A DNA stretch of 64,000 bases from Pirellula staleyi DSM 6068 (GCF_000025185.1 NC_013720.1:1550001-1614000), one strand, 5' to 3'; shown: positions 55,240 to 63,604, numbered from the stretch's first letter. Made by a program: numbers and translations. Notes: generated from the sequence alone by a model not told the origin.

Positions 55240-56235
55240 TTACGGCTTGCCTGGCTCGAAGTCGATTTTGCTGTTCACGATCAAGACGTACATGTAATCA
55301 TCGCCATACTTATCAAGCTTCACGCGGCGGCTGAAGATGCCATAGGTCAGTGAGTACGGACCTCCCATCTGTGGTGTTCCGAATACTTTGAGGACATCTC
55401 CGGCCTTGATTCGAGAAGCCTTTTCCTTGGTGAGCGTGAGGGTCACTTTCTGACCCAAGCTCCATTCCGAGTTGATGCTGGCGGTTTCCAGGGGTGGCTC
55501 GACGTAGATGTCATATTGGTTCGTGGAATTTGCTTTAGGCTGAACATCCCGAATCGGGAAACGAAGGGTCCATTTCTGCGATTTCAGCTTGCGATTGACG
55601 TCGGCTAGAACCTTCTCGGTTTGCTCGCTGATGAGTTTGGGCTGCTCGGCGGTGGTCTCCGATTCCTTGATCTCGAGGATAGCAGTGCTGTAATCCGCGC
55701 AGACTGTGAGAATCTCCTGCAGCGTGGACGTAATCAGCTCGGCATTCGTTTTGTCGAGCGAAGCTTTGGAGTGCGCTGCATTTGCGCGGACCCCTTCGAC
55801 CCGAATGGCTGCGAGGAACGTCGTGAGTTCCTGGGTGGCATTTCGGCTTTTCGTTACATTTCCCTCTTCGGCAAGCTGATTGGCCAATACTTCCGCCTCG
55901 ACGACCAGTTTTTCGCGGGCCGCTTTGAAAGTTTCGGCGTACTTGGTGACTGAGGGAGTGAGTGAATCTCGATTGGGGAGTTCGCCGAACTCGCGGAACT
56001 TCTGTTTGGCTTTCAAGAGTTCTCCCACAGCAGTCAGATTTTCTTTATCGACGAAGTGGGCAAGTTCGTCGTCGATTGCGGCGAGGAGCGCTTCGCGCGC
56101 TTCGGCGACTGCCAGTTTGAACTTGAGTTTAGGAAGTTCGATGGCCGAGGGACCATCGTCGGCACGGCAAAAGGAGGTGGAGATTACCGCCAGACAGACT
56201 GCCGCGTGGAGTAGGAAAGAGCGGATCACGATCAC
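55240..56235 (-). CDS. secreted helical hypothetical protein, 331 aa
   Basis: A signal peptide (FLLHAAVCLAVISTSFCRA) is followed by a long α-helical, charged region (residues ~35-215) with coiled-coil character (EAREALLAAIDDELAHFVDK). A C-terminal β-rich domain (~220-331) includes WSLGQKVTLTLTKEKASRIK and GDVLKVFGTPQMGGPYSLTY. The latter resembles planctomycete domains that end periplasmic multidomain proteins. No function is recognised. It lies between repeat copies and is read away from the sulfatase region. Confidence 0.7.
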   Translation of the reverse strand: MIVIRSFLLHAAVCLAVISTSFCRADDGPSAIELPKLKFKLAVAEAREALLAAIDDELAHFVDKENLTAVGELLKAKQKFREFGELPNRDSLTPSVTKYAETFKAAREKLVVEAEVLANQLAEEGNVTKSRNATQELTTFLAAIRVEGVRANAAHSKASLDKTNAELITSTLQEILTVCADYSTAILEIKESETTAEQPKLISEQTEKVLADVNRKLKSQKWTLRFPIRDVQPKANSTNQYDIYVEPPLETASINSEWSLGQKVTLTLTKEKASRIKAGDVLKVFGTPQMGGPYSLTYGIFSRRVKLDKYGDDYMYVLIVNSKIDFEPGKP

Positions 56236-56340
56236 CTCTTCGATAGAACTTTACCAGCCACCTGCACGGATTGGGCAGTATAGTAATTACCAATCGATAG
56301 AGGGGGTGTCAACTCTCGTGTAGGAGTAATTAACAGTCTC

Positions 56341-56445
56341 GTGGAGCGGTAGCCGACAGCAGATTCAGTCATCACTTTGAGCGAGACTTGATCGGCGATC
56401 AATTCAAAACACGAGCCGATCCGGAGGCTCGCGAAAATGGTGCGA
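56341..56445 (+). repeat. diverged copy of intergenic element family A
   Basis: GGTAGCCGACAGCAG, then TTTGAGCGAG, GGCGATCAATTC, ACGAGCCGAT, GAGGCTCGCGAAAATGG and GCGATGAG follow the same order as in the copy at 55037-55186. The right-hand end is missing; it runs directly into family-B repeat copy 2. Confidence 0.6.
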
Positions 56446-56454
56446 TGAGAAGAG

Positions 56455-56691
56455 TGTCAGGTACGTGGTACCTGACGTACTACTTCGTCTAGCAATCAAT
56501 GTCATACTGCAATCTGTAGGCTGCAATCGAGTGTGCCACTGGGCTCTGCCCAGTGAGAAGTGTAGGTGGACTCTACGATTTTAGGCAGATTTCGCCCAAA
56601 ACATCGGTTCCAGCTTCTGCACTGGCGAGACGCCAGTGGCACCCAAAAACACCTGACATTGATCGCTAGACGTCGTACTACTAATTCGCGG
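56455..56691 (-). repeat. dispersed hairpin-rich intergenic repeat, family B, copy 2
   Basis: An inverted copy of 17900-18112. It contains the hairpins GTCAGGTACGTGGTACCTGA-C, CACTGGGCTCTGCCCAGTG and CTGGCGAGACGCCAG in a row, and the shared blocks CCCAAAACATCGG and GGCACCCAAAAACACCTGAC. It fills the space upstream of the hypothetical secreted protein and downstream of the sulfatase stop. No gene is seen. Confidence 0.78.
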
Positions 56692-56722
56692 CCGATTTAC
56701 GAAGTCAGTCGCTGCGAAAGAG

Positions 56723-58168
56723 TCAAGAACGGCTCCGGCCGGTGGTTTGGGTTTGCTCGAGGAGGGTCTGAAGCTGTTTGACGATTTCCGGTTTTTGAAG
56801 ATAGAGATTGGTGGTCTCGCCGGGGTCGGTATCGAGATCATAGAGTTGACCGGGCGCTTCGGGAGCACTATCGGGTAGAGCAAACGGTTTCATCAGTCCT
56901 TGCTCGTAGTTGTTGCCGCCCGAGCCGCGATGGTCGATGTATTTCCAGTTGCCGCGGCGAATCGAAAGCGTTCGTGCTCCGCCAAAAGCCTGCGTGAGCA
57001 GATAAGGGCGAATCGGAGCATTAGCTGTCCCTTCGAGGACGGGAAGCATGTTCAAGCTGTCTTCAGCCGCATCGCGATCGAGTTCTGCGCCGGTGATGGC
57101 GGCGACGGTCGCCATGATGTCGGTCAAGCTGGTTAGCTCGGCGCTGGTTGTGTTTGGCTTTACGTGTCCAGGCCAGCGAACGATCAGTGGCAACCGGTGC
57201 CCCCCTTCCCAGGCGTCGCGTTTAACACCGCGCCAAGGTTTCGCGCCGTCGTGCTGGTGATCGGCCCGCATGTGGACAACCGTAGTTGTTTCGGGGCCGT
57301 TGTCGCTCGTCAGGATGACCAGCGTGTTTTCGGCGAGTCCATGCTTGTCGAGAGCCTGCATCAGCTGGCCCACGATGTGATCGAACTGGCAGAGAAAATC
57401 GCCATGAGGTCCAACCTCTGTCTTGCCGCGAAAGTCTTTTCCAGCAAATGATGGAAGGTGTACAGCCTGCGTGGCATGAAAGAGGAACAGCGGTTTCTGA
57501 GGCGAGGTGCGTGCGTGTTCTGCGATGAATTCGAGGCTCTTTTGCAAAAAGATTGTGTCGACCTCTTGCATCTCAAAGTCAGGCGCGATGAGTCCCAGGC
57601 GACAATCTTCCGAATACGGATGACTGGGCAATGTCGAGCGCTTTAGCAAACTGGTGGGAGGAGTTGGGATATGGTCGCCATCGATAAAGGCGTAGAGCCA
57701 ATCGGTCGTAGGACAGCAGGCGGTCCCGAAGAAGTGATCGAAACCATGATCGATAGGGCCCCCTTCGATGCGGCGCGAGAAATCAACCCGGCGCACAGCG
57801 TCGACTCCCGACGTCTTGATCGGCTCGCCACTGCTGTCTCGAAAGGTGAGACCGACATGCCATTTGCCGACAGCAGCAGTGACATAGCCTTGCTGCTGGA
57901 GCATGGCGGGGAGTGTGAGACGTCCCGGCGTGATGAGCGAAGGTCCACCGACTCCGGTGAAGACGGTGCCGCCGCCCGGCACGCGAAACGGCATCTGACC
58001 GGTCATCAGACCGTAACGCGACGGCGTGCAGACGGTCGATGGACTATGGGCGTCGGTGAATCGCATCCCTTCACGCGCGAGGCGATCGATGTTGGGTGTG
58101 GGAACCTTCGCGTCGGGGTTGTAGCAGCGCACATCGCCATAGCCGAGATCGTCGGCAAGTATAAGCAC
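56723..58168 (-). CDS. formylglycine-dependent sulfatase, main fragment (5' end split off by an IS)
   Basis: 481 residues from an in-frame GTG. The frame actually continues upstream (NAAESADSGRVPNIVLILADD cut to DSGRVPNIV) until the IS border at 58212. The sulfatase core is complete: LADDLGYGDV metal site, CTPSR (the Cys becomes formylglycine), HVGLT, LTSDNGPE, WEGGHRLPLIVRWPG. Without its first ~24 codons, now at 59078-59143 beyond the IS, the protein has no signal peptide and any product would stay in the cytoplasm. The target is probably a sulfated polysaccharide, as for other planctomycete sulfatases. Confidence 0.9.
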   Translation of the reverse strand: MLILADDLGYGDVRCYNPDAKVPTPNIDRLAREGMRFTDAHSPSTVCTPSRYGLMTGQMPFRVPGGGTVFTGVGGPSLITPGRLTLPAMLQQQGYVTAAVGKWHVGLTFRDSSGEPIKTSGVDAVRRVDFSRRIEGGPIDHGFDHFFGTACCPTTDWLYAFIDGDHIPTPPTSLLKRSTLPSHPYSEDCRLGLIAPDFEMQEVDTIFLQKSLEFIAEHARTSPQKPLFLFHATQAVHLPSFAGKDFRGKTEVGPHGDFLCQFDHIVGQLMQALDKHGLAENTLVILTSDNGPETTTVVHMRADHQHDGAKPWRGVKRDAWEGGHRLPLIVRWPGHVKPNTTSAELTSLTDIMATVAAITGAELDRDAAEDSLNMLPVLEGTANAPIRPYLLTQAFGGARTLSIRRGNWKYIDHRGSGGNNYEQGLMKPFALPDSAPEAPGQLYDLDTDPGETTNLYLQKPEIVKQLQTLLEQTQTTGRSRS

Positions 58169-58216
58169 TATATTAGGTACACGGCCAGAGTCGGCAGATT
58201 CAGCTGCATTTCCTAG

Positions 58217-59073
58217 AGCCTGTTATTGACTTATCTGCTTGAAATTGCTGTAGTTAGGGGATGAAACACACGACAGGGAAGTCGTATCCCAGCGACGTAA
58301 CGGATGCGGAGTGGGAATTCCTGCTCCCTTACTTAAGCCTCATGCGCGAGGATGTGCCGCAGCGCGCCTATTCACTGCGCGACCAGTTTAACGCCATGCG
58401 CTACGTGGTGAAAACAGGAATCCAGTGGGACTTCCTGCCGCATGAAATGCCTCCGTGGCGGGCCGTCTATCAACAAATGCGACGCTGGTTCGAAGCGGGA
58501 GTCTTTGAGGAAATTGCGCAAGACCTCAGGCTGATGGTGCGTCTTTTGGAAGGACGTGACGAACAGCCAACCGCTGTGATCATGGATGCTCGAACGCTGC
58601 AATCGACTCCTGAAAGTGGAGGCCGCGCGGGATACGACGGCGCGAAGAAAAAGAAGGGTTCGAAGGCCAATATTGCCGTCGATACACTGGGAAATCTGCT
58701 GGCGGTTTACATCACTGCAGCCAATGAGCAAGACCGCGACCAAGTCGCCATCCTCTCGCAGAGAGTGCAAGAGGTGACGGGCAGCAACGTGGAGATAGCG
58801 TACGTCGATCAAGGCTATACGGGCGCCGCAGCAGCCGAGCAGGCTGAAGCATCCTCGATAAGATTACAAGTTATAAAACATACCGAGACCAAGCGAGGCT
58901 TTGTCCTATTGCCACGCCGCTGGGTTGTTGAGCGCACCTTTGGTTGGCTGAGTCGCTTCCGCCGTCTCGCGCGTGATTATGAGAGACTCACCGTCACGCT
59001 CACCAACTTCCACTGGCTCGCCTTCCTCACCATACTCCTCGCAAAAATCTACAGACAAAGTCAATAACTGGCT
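58217..59073 (+). mobile_element. IS5-family-like insertion sequence, copy 1 (857 bp)
   Basis: Terminal inverted repeats AGCCTGTTATTGACTT (left) and AAGTCAATAACTGGCT (right, inverse of AGCCAGTTATTGACTT) have one mismatch. Both sides are flanked by CTAG (58213-58216 and 59074-59077), a 4-bp target duplication of the YTAR type used by IS5 relatives. It encodes one DDE transposase. It inserted into the signal-peptide part of the sulfatase gene. A second copy of identical length lies inverted at 59742-60598. Confidence 0.93.
58261..59067 (+). CDS. IS5-like DDE transposase (IS copy 1)
   Basis: 268 residues. The N-terminal DUF4096-type segment (SDVTDAEWEFLLPYLSLM) is followed by the DDE_Tnp_1 catalytic core. 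The acidic residues fit D109 (VIMDARTLQST), D183 (YVDQGYTG) and E224 (WVVERTFGWLSRFRRL). The stop lies six bases before the right end of the element. The product appears intact and differs from that of copy 2 at about two positions (for example Val32/Ala32), so at least one transposition was recent. Confidence 0.95.
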   Translation: MKHTTGKSYPSDVTDAEWEFLLPYLSLMREDVPQRAYSLRDQFNAMRYVVKTGIQWDFLPHEMPPWRAVYQQMRRWFEAGVFEEIAQDLRLMVRLLEGRDEQPTAVIMDARTLQSTPESGGRAGYDGAKKKKGSKANIAVDTLGNLLAVYITAANEQDRDQVAILSQRVQEVTGSNVEIAYVDQGYTGAAAAEQAEASSIRLQVIKHTETKRGFVLLPRRWVVERTFGWLSRFRRLARDYERLTVTLTNFHWLAFLTILLAKIYRQSQ

Positions 59074-59077
59074 CTAG

Positions 59078-59143
59078 GGAAAGTGTCGTTGCTGCAGCGA
59101 AGCTGGCAATGATTAGTGTAGCTGATTTGTGTAGTAAACGCAT
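59078..59143 (-). pseudogene. 5' fragment of the split sulfatase gene (signal peptide)
   Basis: Reading the minus strand from the ATG at 59143 gives MRLLHKSATLIIASFAAATT and then two more codons to the IS border. Joining this through one CTAG copy to base 58212 continues in frame as LGNAAESADSGRVPNIV into the sulfatase core. This yields a signal peptide ending near NAA and a total of about 519 residues, normal for the family. This shows that the IS split a formerly intact gene. It is too short for an independent product. Confidence 0.85.
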
Positions 59144-59272
59144 AGAATATTCTCAGGCTGCGAGTAGATAGTCGAAATGCGTATTGGCCGAAGTGACGGT
59201 GAACTTGATTCGACGTCAGTATCGGTGCAGCAAATTTCGCAGTCAACAAAGTCAATATATGGAGAGGCGTAC

Positions 59273-59737
59273 ATGGGCAAAAAGCGGAAGCTAAGACGAC
59301 AGCAACATGGTTAAGCTTGGCACTGGAAGCAAACTGACTCCTGGTACTACACCCTACCTGGTACGAAGAAGCGAATGGCCCTCTTCAACGAACAGGGCGA
59401 ACGAATCAAAGGCCTGGCCAAGAACTTCGAAGCGGAGCAGGCCCTCGCTAGGATCAAGGTCGGGCTGGCGGATAACGGGCCAGGATTTACGCCCGAGGGA
59501 GAATGGATCGTAGCCCGTGTCTGTTCTGACTACATCCAGTATTGCGAACGTGGTGTTCTCAAAGGGACCACCACTTCCGGGCATTTGCTCAGGACGATGT
59601 CTTGGCTAAACGACCTTTGTGCGTACTGTGGCGCATTGCCGCTTTCTCAACTCAAGAAGGGGCACATCACCACTTGGATTGAATCCCATCCGACGTGGCT
59701 AAGTACGGAAACCCACCGAAGTGTACTTTCTATTGTC
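59273..59737 (+). pseudogene. tyrosine-integrase N-terminal remnant with in-frame stop, cut by IS copy 2
   Basis: The ATG at 59273 follows GGAGAGG at normal distance, so the true start is clear. The frame reads MGKKRKLRRQQHG, then TAA (59312-59314), then AWHWKQTDSWYYTLPGTKK and an SAM-like core-binding domain (CSDYIQYCERGVLKGTTTSG, SWLNDLCAYCG). The frame ends at the IS at 59738, so the catalytic domain with its Arg/His/Arg/Tyr residues is lost. The family resembles the integrases common in planctomycete genomes. A single base change (TCA to TAA) would explain the internal stop. An ATG at 59375 opens the rest of the frame. Confidence 0.75.
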
Positions 59738-59741
59738 CTAG

Positions 59742-60598
59742 AGCCAGTTATTGACTTTGTCTGTAGATTTTTGCGAGGAGTATGGTGAGGAAGGCGAGCC
59801 AGTGGAAGTTGGTGAGCGTGACGGTGAGTCTCTCATAATCACGCGCGAGACGGCGGAAGCGACTCAGCCAACCAAAGGTGCGCTCAACAACCCAGCGGCG
59901 TGGCAATAGGACAAAGCCTCGCTTGGTCTCGGTATGTTTTATAACTTGTAATCTTATCGAGGATGCTTCAGCCTGCTCGGCTGCTGCGGCGCCCGTATAG
60001 CCTTGATCGACGTATGCTATCTCCACGTTGCTGCCCGTCACCTCTTGCACTCTCTGCGAGAGGATGGCGACTTGGTCGCGGTCTTGCTCATTGGCTGCAG
60101 TGATGTAAACCGCCAGCAGATTGCCCAGTGTATCGACGGCAATATTGGCCTTCGAACCCTTCTTTTTCTTCGCGCCGTCGTATCCCGCGCGGCCTCCACT
60201 TTCAGGAGTCGATTGCAGCGTCCGCGCATCCATGATCACCGCGGTTGGCTGTTCGTCACGTCCTTCCAAAAGACGCACCATCAGCCTGAGGTCTTGCGCA
60301 ATTTCCTCAAAGACTCCCGCTTCGAACCAGCGTCGCATTTGTTGATAGACGGCCCGCCACGGAGGCATTTCATGCGGCAGGAAGTCCCACTGGATTCCTG
60401 TTTTCACCACGTAGCGCATGGCGTTAAACTGGTCGCGCAGTGAATAGGAACGCTGCGGCGCATCCTCACGCATGAGGCTCAAATAGGGGAGCAGGAATTC
60501 CCACTCCGCATCCGTTACGTCGCTGGGATACGACTTCCCTGTCGTGTGTTTCATCCCCTAACTACAGCAATTTCAAGCAGATAAGTCAATAACAGGCT
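59742..60598 (-). mobile_element. IS5-family-like insertion sequence, copy 2 (857 bp, inverted)
   Basis: Same length, ends and CTAG flanks (59738-59741 and 60599-60602) as copy 1, in opposite orientation. Unlike copy 1, removing it does not rebuild a recognisable gene: the integrase would run directly into a glycosyltransferase-like gene. Deletion or inversion by recombination between IS copies is therefore likely at this border. Confidence 0.92.
59748..60554 (-). CDS. IS5-like DDE transposase (IS copy 2)
   Basis: 268 residues, nearly identical to the transposase of copy 1, with the same D109/D183/E224 catalytic set. It reads toward the integrase remnant. It is intact, so both elements may still be mobile. 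The two copies are inverted with 668 bp between them, which allows reversible inversion of the intervening segment by homologous recombination. Confidence 0.95.
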   Translation of the reverse strand: MKHTTGKSYPSDVTDAEWEFLLPYLSLMREDAPQRSYSLRDQFNAMRYVVKTGIQWDFLPHEMPPWRAVYQQMRRWFEAGVFEEIAQDLRLMVRLLEGRDEQPTAVIMDARTLQSTPESGGRAGYDGAKKKKGSKANIAVDTLGNLLAVYITAANEQDRDQVAILSQRVQEVTGSNVEIAYVDQGYTGAAAAEQAEASSIRLQVIKHTETKRGFVLLPRRWVVERTFGWLSRFRRLARDYERLTVTLTNFHWLAFLTILLAKIYRQSQ

Positions 60599-60613
60599 CT
60601 AGGGAGATTTGTT

Positions 60614-61324
60614 GTGATTCCGGCCGAGAATAGCTCGTGTGTTGTACTGGTCCCGGTTGGCTCACAGATTGAACCTGCATGTGAAGCAGGCCTCAAAGAC
60701 CTAGAAAAACGGGGTTATCCAGTTTGGCGAGTAAGGGGATATGCAGCGATCGATCAGGGTCGCAATCAGATGGCGACTGATGCGATTGCGCAAGGATTCA
60801 AAGAAACGATGTGGATCGATTCAGACATTGCCTTTGACCCCAATGCAGTTGACCGCCTTCGAACGCATCAGCTGCCGATCACATGCGGCGTTTATCCGAA
60901 AAAGGGAAAGCGAGAACTTGCGATTCATGTACTGCCAGGCACAGAGAAGATCGTTTTTGGCAAAGATGCGAGCTTGACAGAGATCAAGTATGCCGCCACT
61001 GGATTCTTGCATGTCCGTCGTGAAGTTTACTTAAAAGTCCAGGCCGATCTCAAGCTCCCTCTTTGCAACACTCGATGGAAGAACCCGATGGTTCCATTCT
61101 TTATGCCGATGGTGCAACCAGAGTCCTGGGGAAGTTGGTACTTGGCCGAAGACTATGCTTTTTCAGAGCGAGCAAGGCGATGCGGCTACCAGGTTTGGGC
61201 TGATACTTCGATCCGGCTGGGACACATCGGCAGCTATAGCTACAGCTGGGAAGATGCTGGAAGTGATACGAAGCGATTCGCTAGTTACACTTACCATCTC
61301 ACGGACCAAAAAAATGAGTCCTAG
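60614..61324 (+). CDS. GT-A-like glycosyltransferase
   Basis: 236 residues from GTG. The fold opens with CVVLVPVGSQIEPACEAGLK and WRVRGYAAIDQGRNQMATDA. The DxD-type nucleotide-sugar site is TMWIDSDIAFDPNAV, and the acceptor region includes YFAEDY-like WYLAEDYAFSERARRCGY. This pattern is typical of small GT-A enzymes in surface-glycan loci. The start lies only 12 bases after the IS target duplication, so the original upstream region and promoter have been replaced. AGGGAG at the IS border serves as a possible ribosome site. Confidence 0.72.
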   Translation: MIPAENSSCVVLVPVGSQIEPACEAGLKDLEKRGYPVWRVRGYAAIDQGRNQMATDAIAQGFKETMWIDSDIAFDPNAVDRLRTHQLPITCGVYPKKGKRELAIHVLPGTEKIVFGKDASLTEIKYAATGFLHVRREVYLKVQADLKLPLCNTRWKNPMVPFFMPMVQPESWGSWYLAEDYAFSERARRCGYQVWADTSIRLGHIGSYSYSWEDAGSDTKRFASYTYHLTDQKNES

Positions 61325-61398
61325 TCGTGGCAAATGGAATTGTCGGGATGACGCACTGACCCAACCGTCAAGAGATAACCGCTGTAGAGAATAGAGCA

Positions 61399-62211
61399 AT
61401 GATTAACACTTATTGGTGGCAAGGAGGCGGTGGCTCAAGAAATTTTGGTGACAAACTTGGACCGGCTCTGATAGAGCAACTTAGCGGTAAGCGGGTTTGC
61501 CACTCCACGATCGAAGACAGCGACATCCTTGCTATAGGAAGCGTTCTAGAACCCTGGTTTTGGCCGAAAGACTCCTGGCGCAAGTACAGTGGAGCAATTT
61601 GGGGAGTGGGGCGCATGTTTGGGCAAGTTCCATTCGATCTTCCCGCTGCAAATTCTATCGCAGTTCGAGGGCTACTCTCCAAAAGTCGGCTGGCTAATTC
61701 AGTTAACCGAGAGGTGGTCACTGGCGATCCTGGACTACTCTGTCCTCTGCTGCATCACGGTTTGACAGGGCCAGCCCGCAAACTCGGCGTTTGGCCACAC
61801 TGGAGTGAACTATCGCACCCGGCGTTCAAAACACTCGCGGCAAGTTCCCCAGACATCACGTTCATTGATCCCTGCGGTGATATTCGGGAAACACTAGACC
61901 GAGCCAGCAAATGTGAATTCATCGCCTCGTCGTCACTACATGGCTTGATTACGGCGGATGCCTTGGGGATTCCCAGGTGCTGGCTTCGCCTCAACACCGG
62001 AAATGAAGATCGGGCAGGTATGCCCGAGTTCAAGTACCGCGACTATTTTTCTGTCTATTCATCCCCCCCTCCTGATCCATTGCTCCTCTCCTCGACCACT
62101 CGCTTAGCCGAAATCGTCCAAAATGCCTCTTCGGTGGATCGTAACGAAGTGTGTCTCATCCAGACGACGCTGGCAAAGTGCTTTCCCTTTGGGAAAGCCC
62201 CAACAATCTAG
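61399..62211 (+). CDS. polysaccharide pyruvyltransferase-like protein
   Basis: 270 residues. The family pattern is seen in GGGGSRNFGDKLGPALIEQL at the start, VVTGDPGLLCPLL in the middle and CEFIASSSLHGLITADALGIP (quoted up to 20: EFIASSSLHGLITADALGIP) near the end. The family adds ketal-linked pyruvate to sugars of capsular or wall polysaccharides, or acts as a glycosyltransferase-like relative. It follows the GT-A-like gene by 74 bp on the same strand and is likely co-transcribed with it and with the Stealth-like gene. Confidence 0.85.
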   Translation: MINTYWWQGGGGSRNFGDKLGPALIEQLSGKRVCHSTIEDSDILAIGSVLEPWFWPKDSWRKYSGAIWGVGRMFGQVPFDLPAANSIAVRGLLSKSRLANSVNREVVTGDPGLLCPLLHHGLTGPARKLGVWPHWSELSHPAFKTLAASSPDITFIDPCGDIRETLDRASKCEFIASSSLHGLITADALGIPRCWLRLNTGNEDRAGMPEFKYRDYFSVYSSPPPDPLLLSSTTRLAEIVQNASSVDRNEVCLIQTTLAKCFPFGKAPTI

Positions 62212-62286
62212 CGATTCAACTCAACAAGAGTGTGCTCTCGTTTTCATCTCGATGATTGACTACTCAAGACCGCTTTGGTGGTTCAC

Positions 62287-63531
62287 ATGCATGCATTGTT
62301 TTTGTTGAAGAACAGCAGGGCCAACGATGAAGAGTTGCGTTTTACCCTGAGGTCTGTTGCACTAAATTGGCCATGGATTACGAAGGTCTGGATTTTTGGA
62401 GACCGTCCGCATTTCATGGCAGATTGTCCAGAGCGTATCGAACATGTTCCTCATGAGTACATAGCGAGAGTCAGTGGTTTTCGGACACCGGTACGCAACA
62501 TGTTTCTGATGACCTACCTCGCATCACTTCTTCCAGAGCTTTCGGCAGAATTCATGCTCTGCACCGACGACACGGCAATACTTCATCCAATGAGCTTGGA
62601 AGATGCCAGTATCGTGAGGTACATCGAGGATCTAAAGGAAGTGAAATCACGCGGTACTGGGCTATGGAAAGATGCCCTATGGAGAACGCACGACACGCTG
62701 AAGCGGTTAGGGTATCCGTCACTCAACTTTGAAGCCCACGTTCCCTCCGTATTCAGCAAGAAGCAAGTTATCGAAGCCTATTTCGACTTGCGCGATTTTG
62801 TGAGCGAGGATCGGTTCTATGGCCTGCTCGTCAAGACAGCGGTCTATTCACACACCATGAAGAATCGCAAGTTTCCGATAGTTCGACTCAAAGATGAGCA
62901 GAGTGTCGCTGGATTCCATCATCGCCCAGCCAGCTACGAGGCGATCGAATTGGCTAGCCGAGGTAAAAAATTCCTCAACTTCGACGATGATGCGTTCGAC
63001 CAGGCCATGGTGCAGTACTTGACGACGAGGTTTCCTGAACCGTCGTGTTTCGAGAACCCACTTGCTCCACCTCCGGCGATTTCACCCCGACAAGAGAGCT
63101 TCGAGGGAATCGCAACGTCACCCTGGACAGGCGCATTCCCACGCAGGATTGTGGTCGCCTGCCGTAATTTTCCGGCACTACCGATTCTCCTGAAACAGTT
63201 GAAATTGCTCCCGGCAGAGTCTCTACTTCACTGTGTTGGATTGCCACAAACGGTTGCTGCTGAGCTGGATGGCTCTCGCGTGAAGATATCGAACGACCTA
63301 GCGACAGTGATCGAAGCTACGAAGACCAGCAGCATCGCAATTGCTTGGGACTGCAAGCCGATGGAGGAGCGTGCAATTCAAATGAAAGTACCTCTACTTT
63401 CACTGAACGACGCTACTTTCACACTCGGTGGATCTGGGGACACAACACCAGGCACGCGTCGAGAATTCGCATCTGTATCATCGCCTGCCATGATCATCGA
63501 TCGACTCCGCCATCTATGGGAGGGAATTTAG
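62287..63531 (+). CDS. Stealth-like capsule phosphotransferase-related protein
   Basis: About 414 residues. The first ~200 residues resemble the Stealth CR2 pattern: DEELRFTLRSVALNWPWITK, IEHVPHEYI, the acidic MLCTDDTAILHPMS and LNFEAHVPSVFSKKQV. Stealth proteins transfer hexose-1-phosphate in capsule synthesis. The C-terminal ~130 residues (RRIVVACRNFPALPILLKQL) are a different, Rossmann-like unit of unknown role. The start is uncertain: ATG 62287 is chosen, with GTG 62278 possible and no strong ribosome site. It is the third gene of the glycan cluster. Confidence 0.7.
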   Translation: MHALFLLKNSRANDEELRFTLRSVALNWPWITKVWIFGDRPHFMADCPERIEHVPHEYIARVSGFRTPVRNMFLMTYLASLLPELSAEFMLCTDDTAILHPMSLEDASIVRYIEDLKEVKSRGTGLWKDALWRTHDTLKRLGYPSLNFEAHVPSVFSKKQVIEAYFDLRDFVSEDRFYGLLVKTAVYSHTMKNRKFPIVRLKDEQSVAGFHHRPASYEAIELASRGKKFLNFDDDAFDQAMVQYLTTRFPEPSCFENPLAPPPAISPRQESFEGIATSPWTGAFPRRIVVACRNFPALPILLKQLKLLPAESLLHCVGLPQTVAAELDGSRVKISNDLATVIEATKTSSIAIAWDCKPMEERAIQMKVPLLSLNDATFTLGGSGDTTPGTRREFASVSSPAMIIDRLRHLWEGI

Positions 63532-63549
63532 ACAGCCTTGCACCGTTCC

Positions 63550-63574
63550 TTTTCTCCCATTTTGGGGGAGAAAA
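63550..63574 (+). terminator. hairpin downstream of the glycan cluster
   Basis: TTTTCTCCC and GGGAGAAAA form a perfect 9-bp stem with a 7-base loop, 19 bp past the Stealth-like stop. The A/T arms could act in both directions, although no separate T-run follows on the plus strand. Confidence 0.5.
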
Positions 63575-63576
63575 CA

Positions 63577-63604
63577 TTGACTGCTCGTTTGGGGAGGGTA
63601 TATT
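63577..63604 (+). promoter_or_regulatory. sigma-70-type promoter of the last gene
   Basis: TTGACT (63577-63582), a 16-bp spacer and TATATT (63599-63604). It starts just after the preceding hairpin and reads toward the partial gene at 63691. Confidence 0.6.

Noticed and set aside
58217-60598. Composite transposon formed by the two IS copies
   Set aside because: The interior holds only gene starts (split sulfatase, integrase remnant) and no cargo; copy 1 has its own independent target duplication in the sulfatase gene.
59273-61324. Fusion of integrase and glycosyltransferase restored by removing IS copy 2
   Set aside because: The frames do join, but the chance of that is one in three and integrases of this type do not continue into a GT-A domain; rearrangement is the better explanation.
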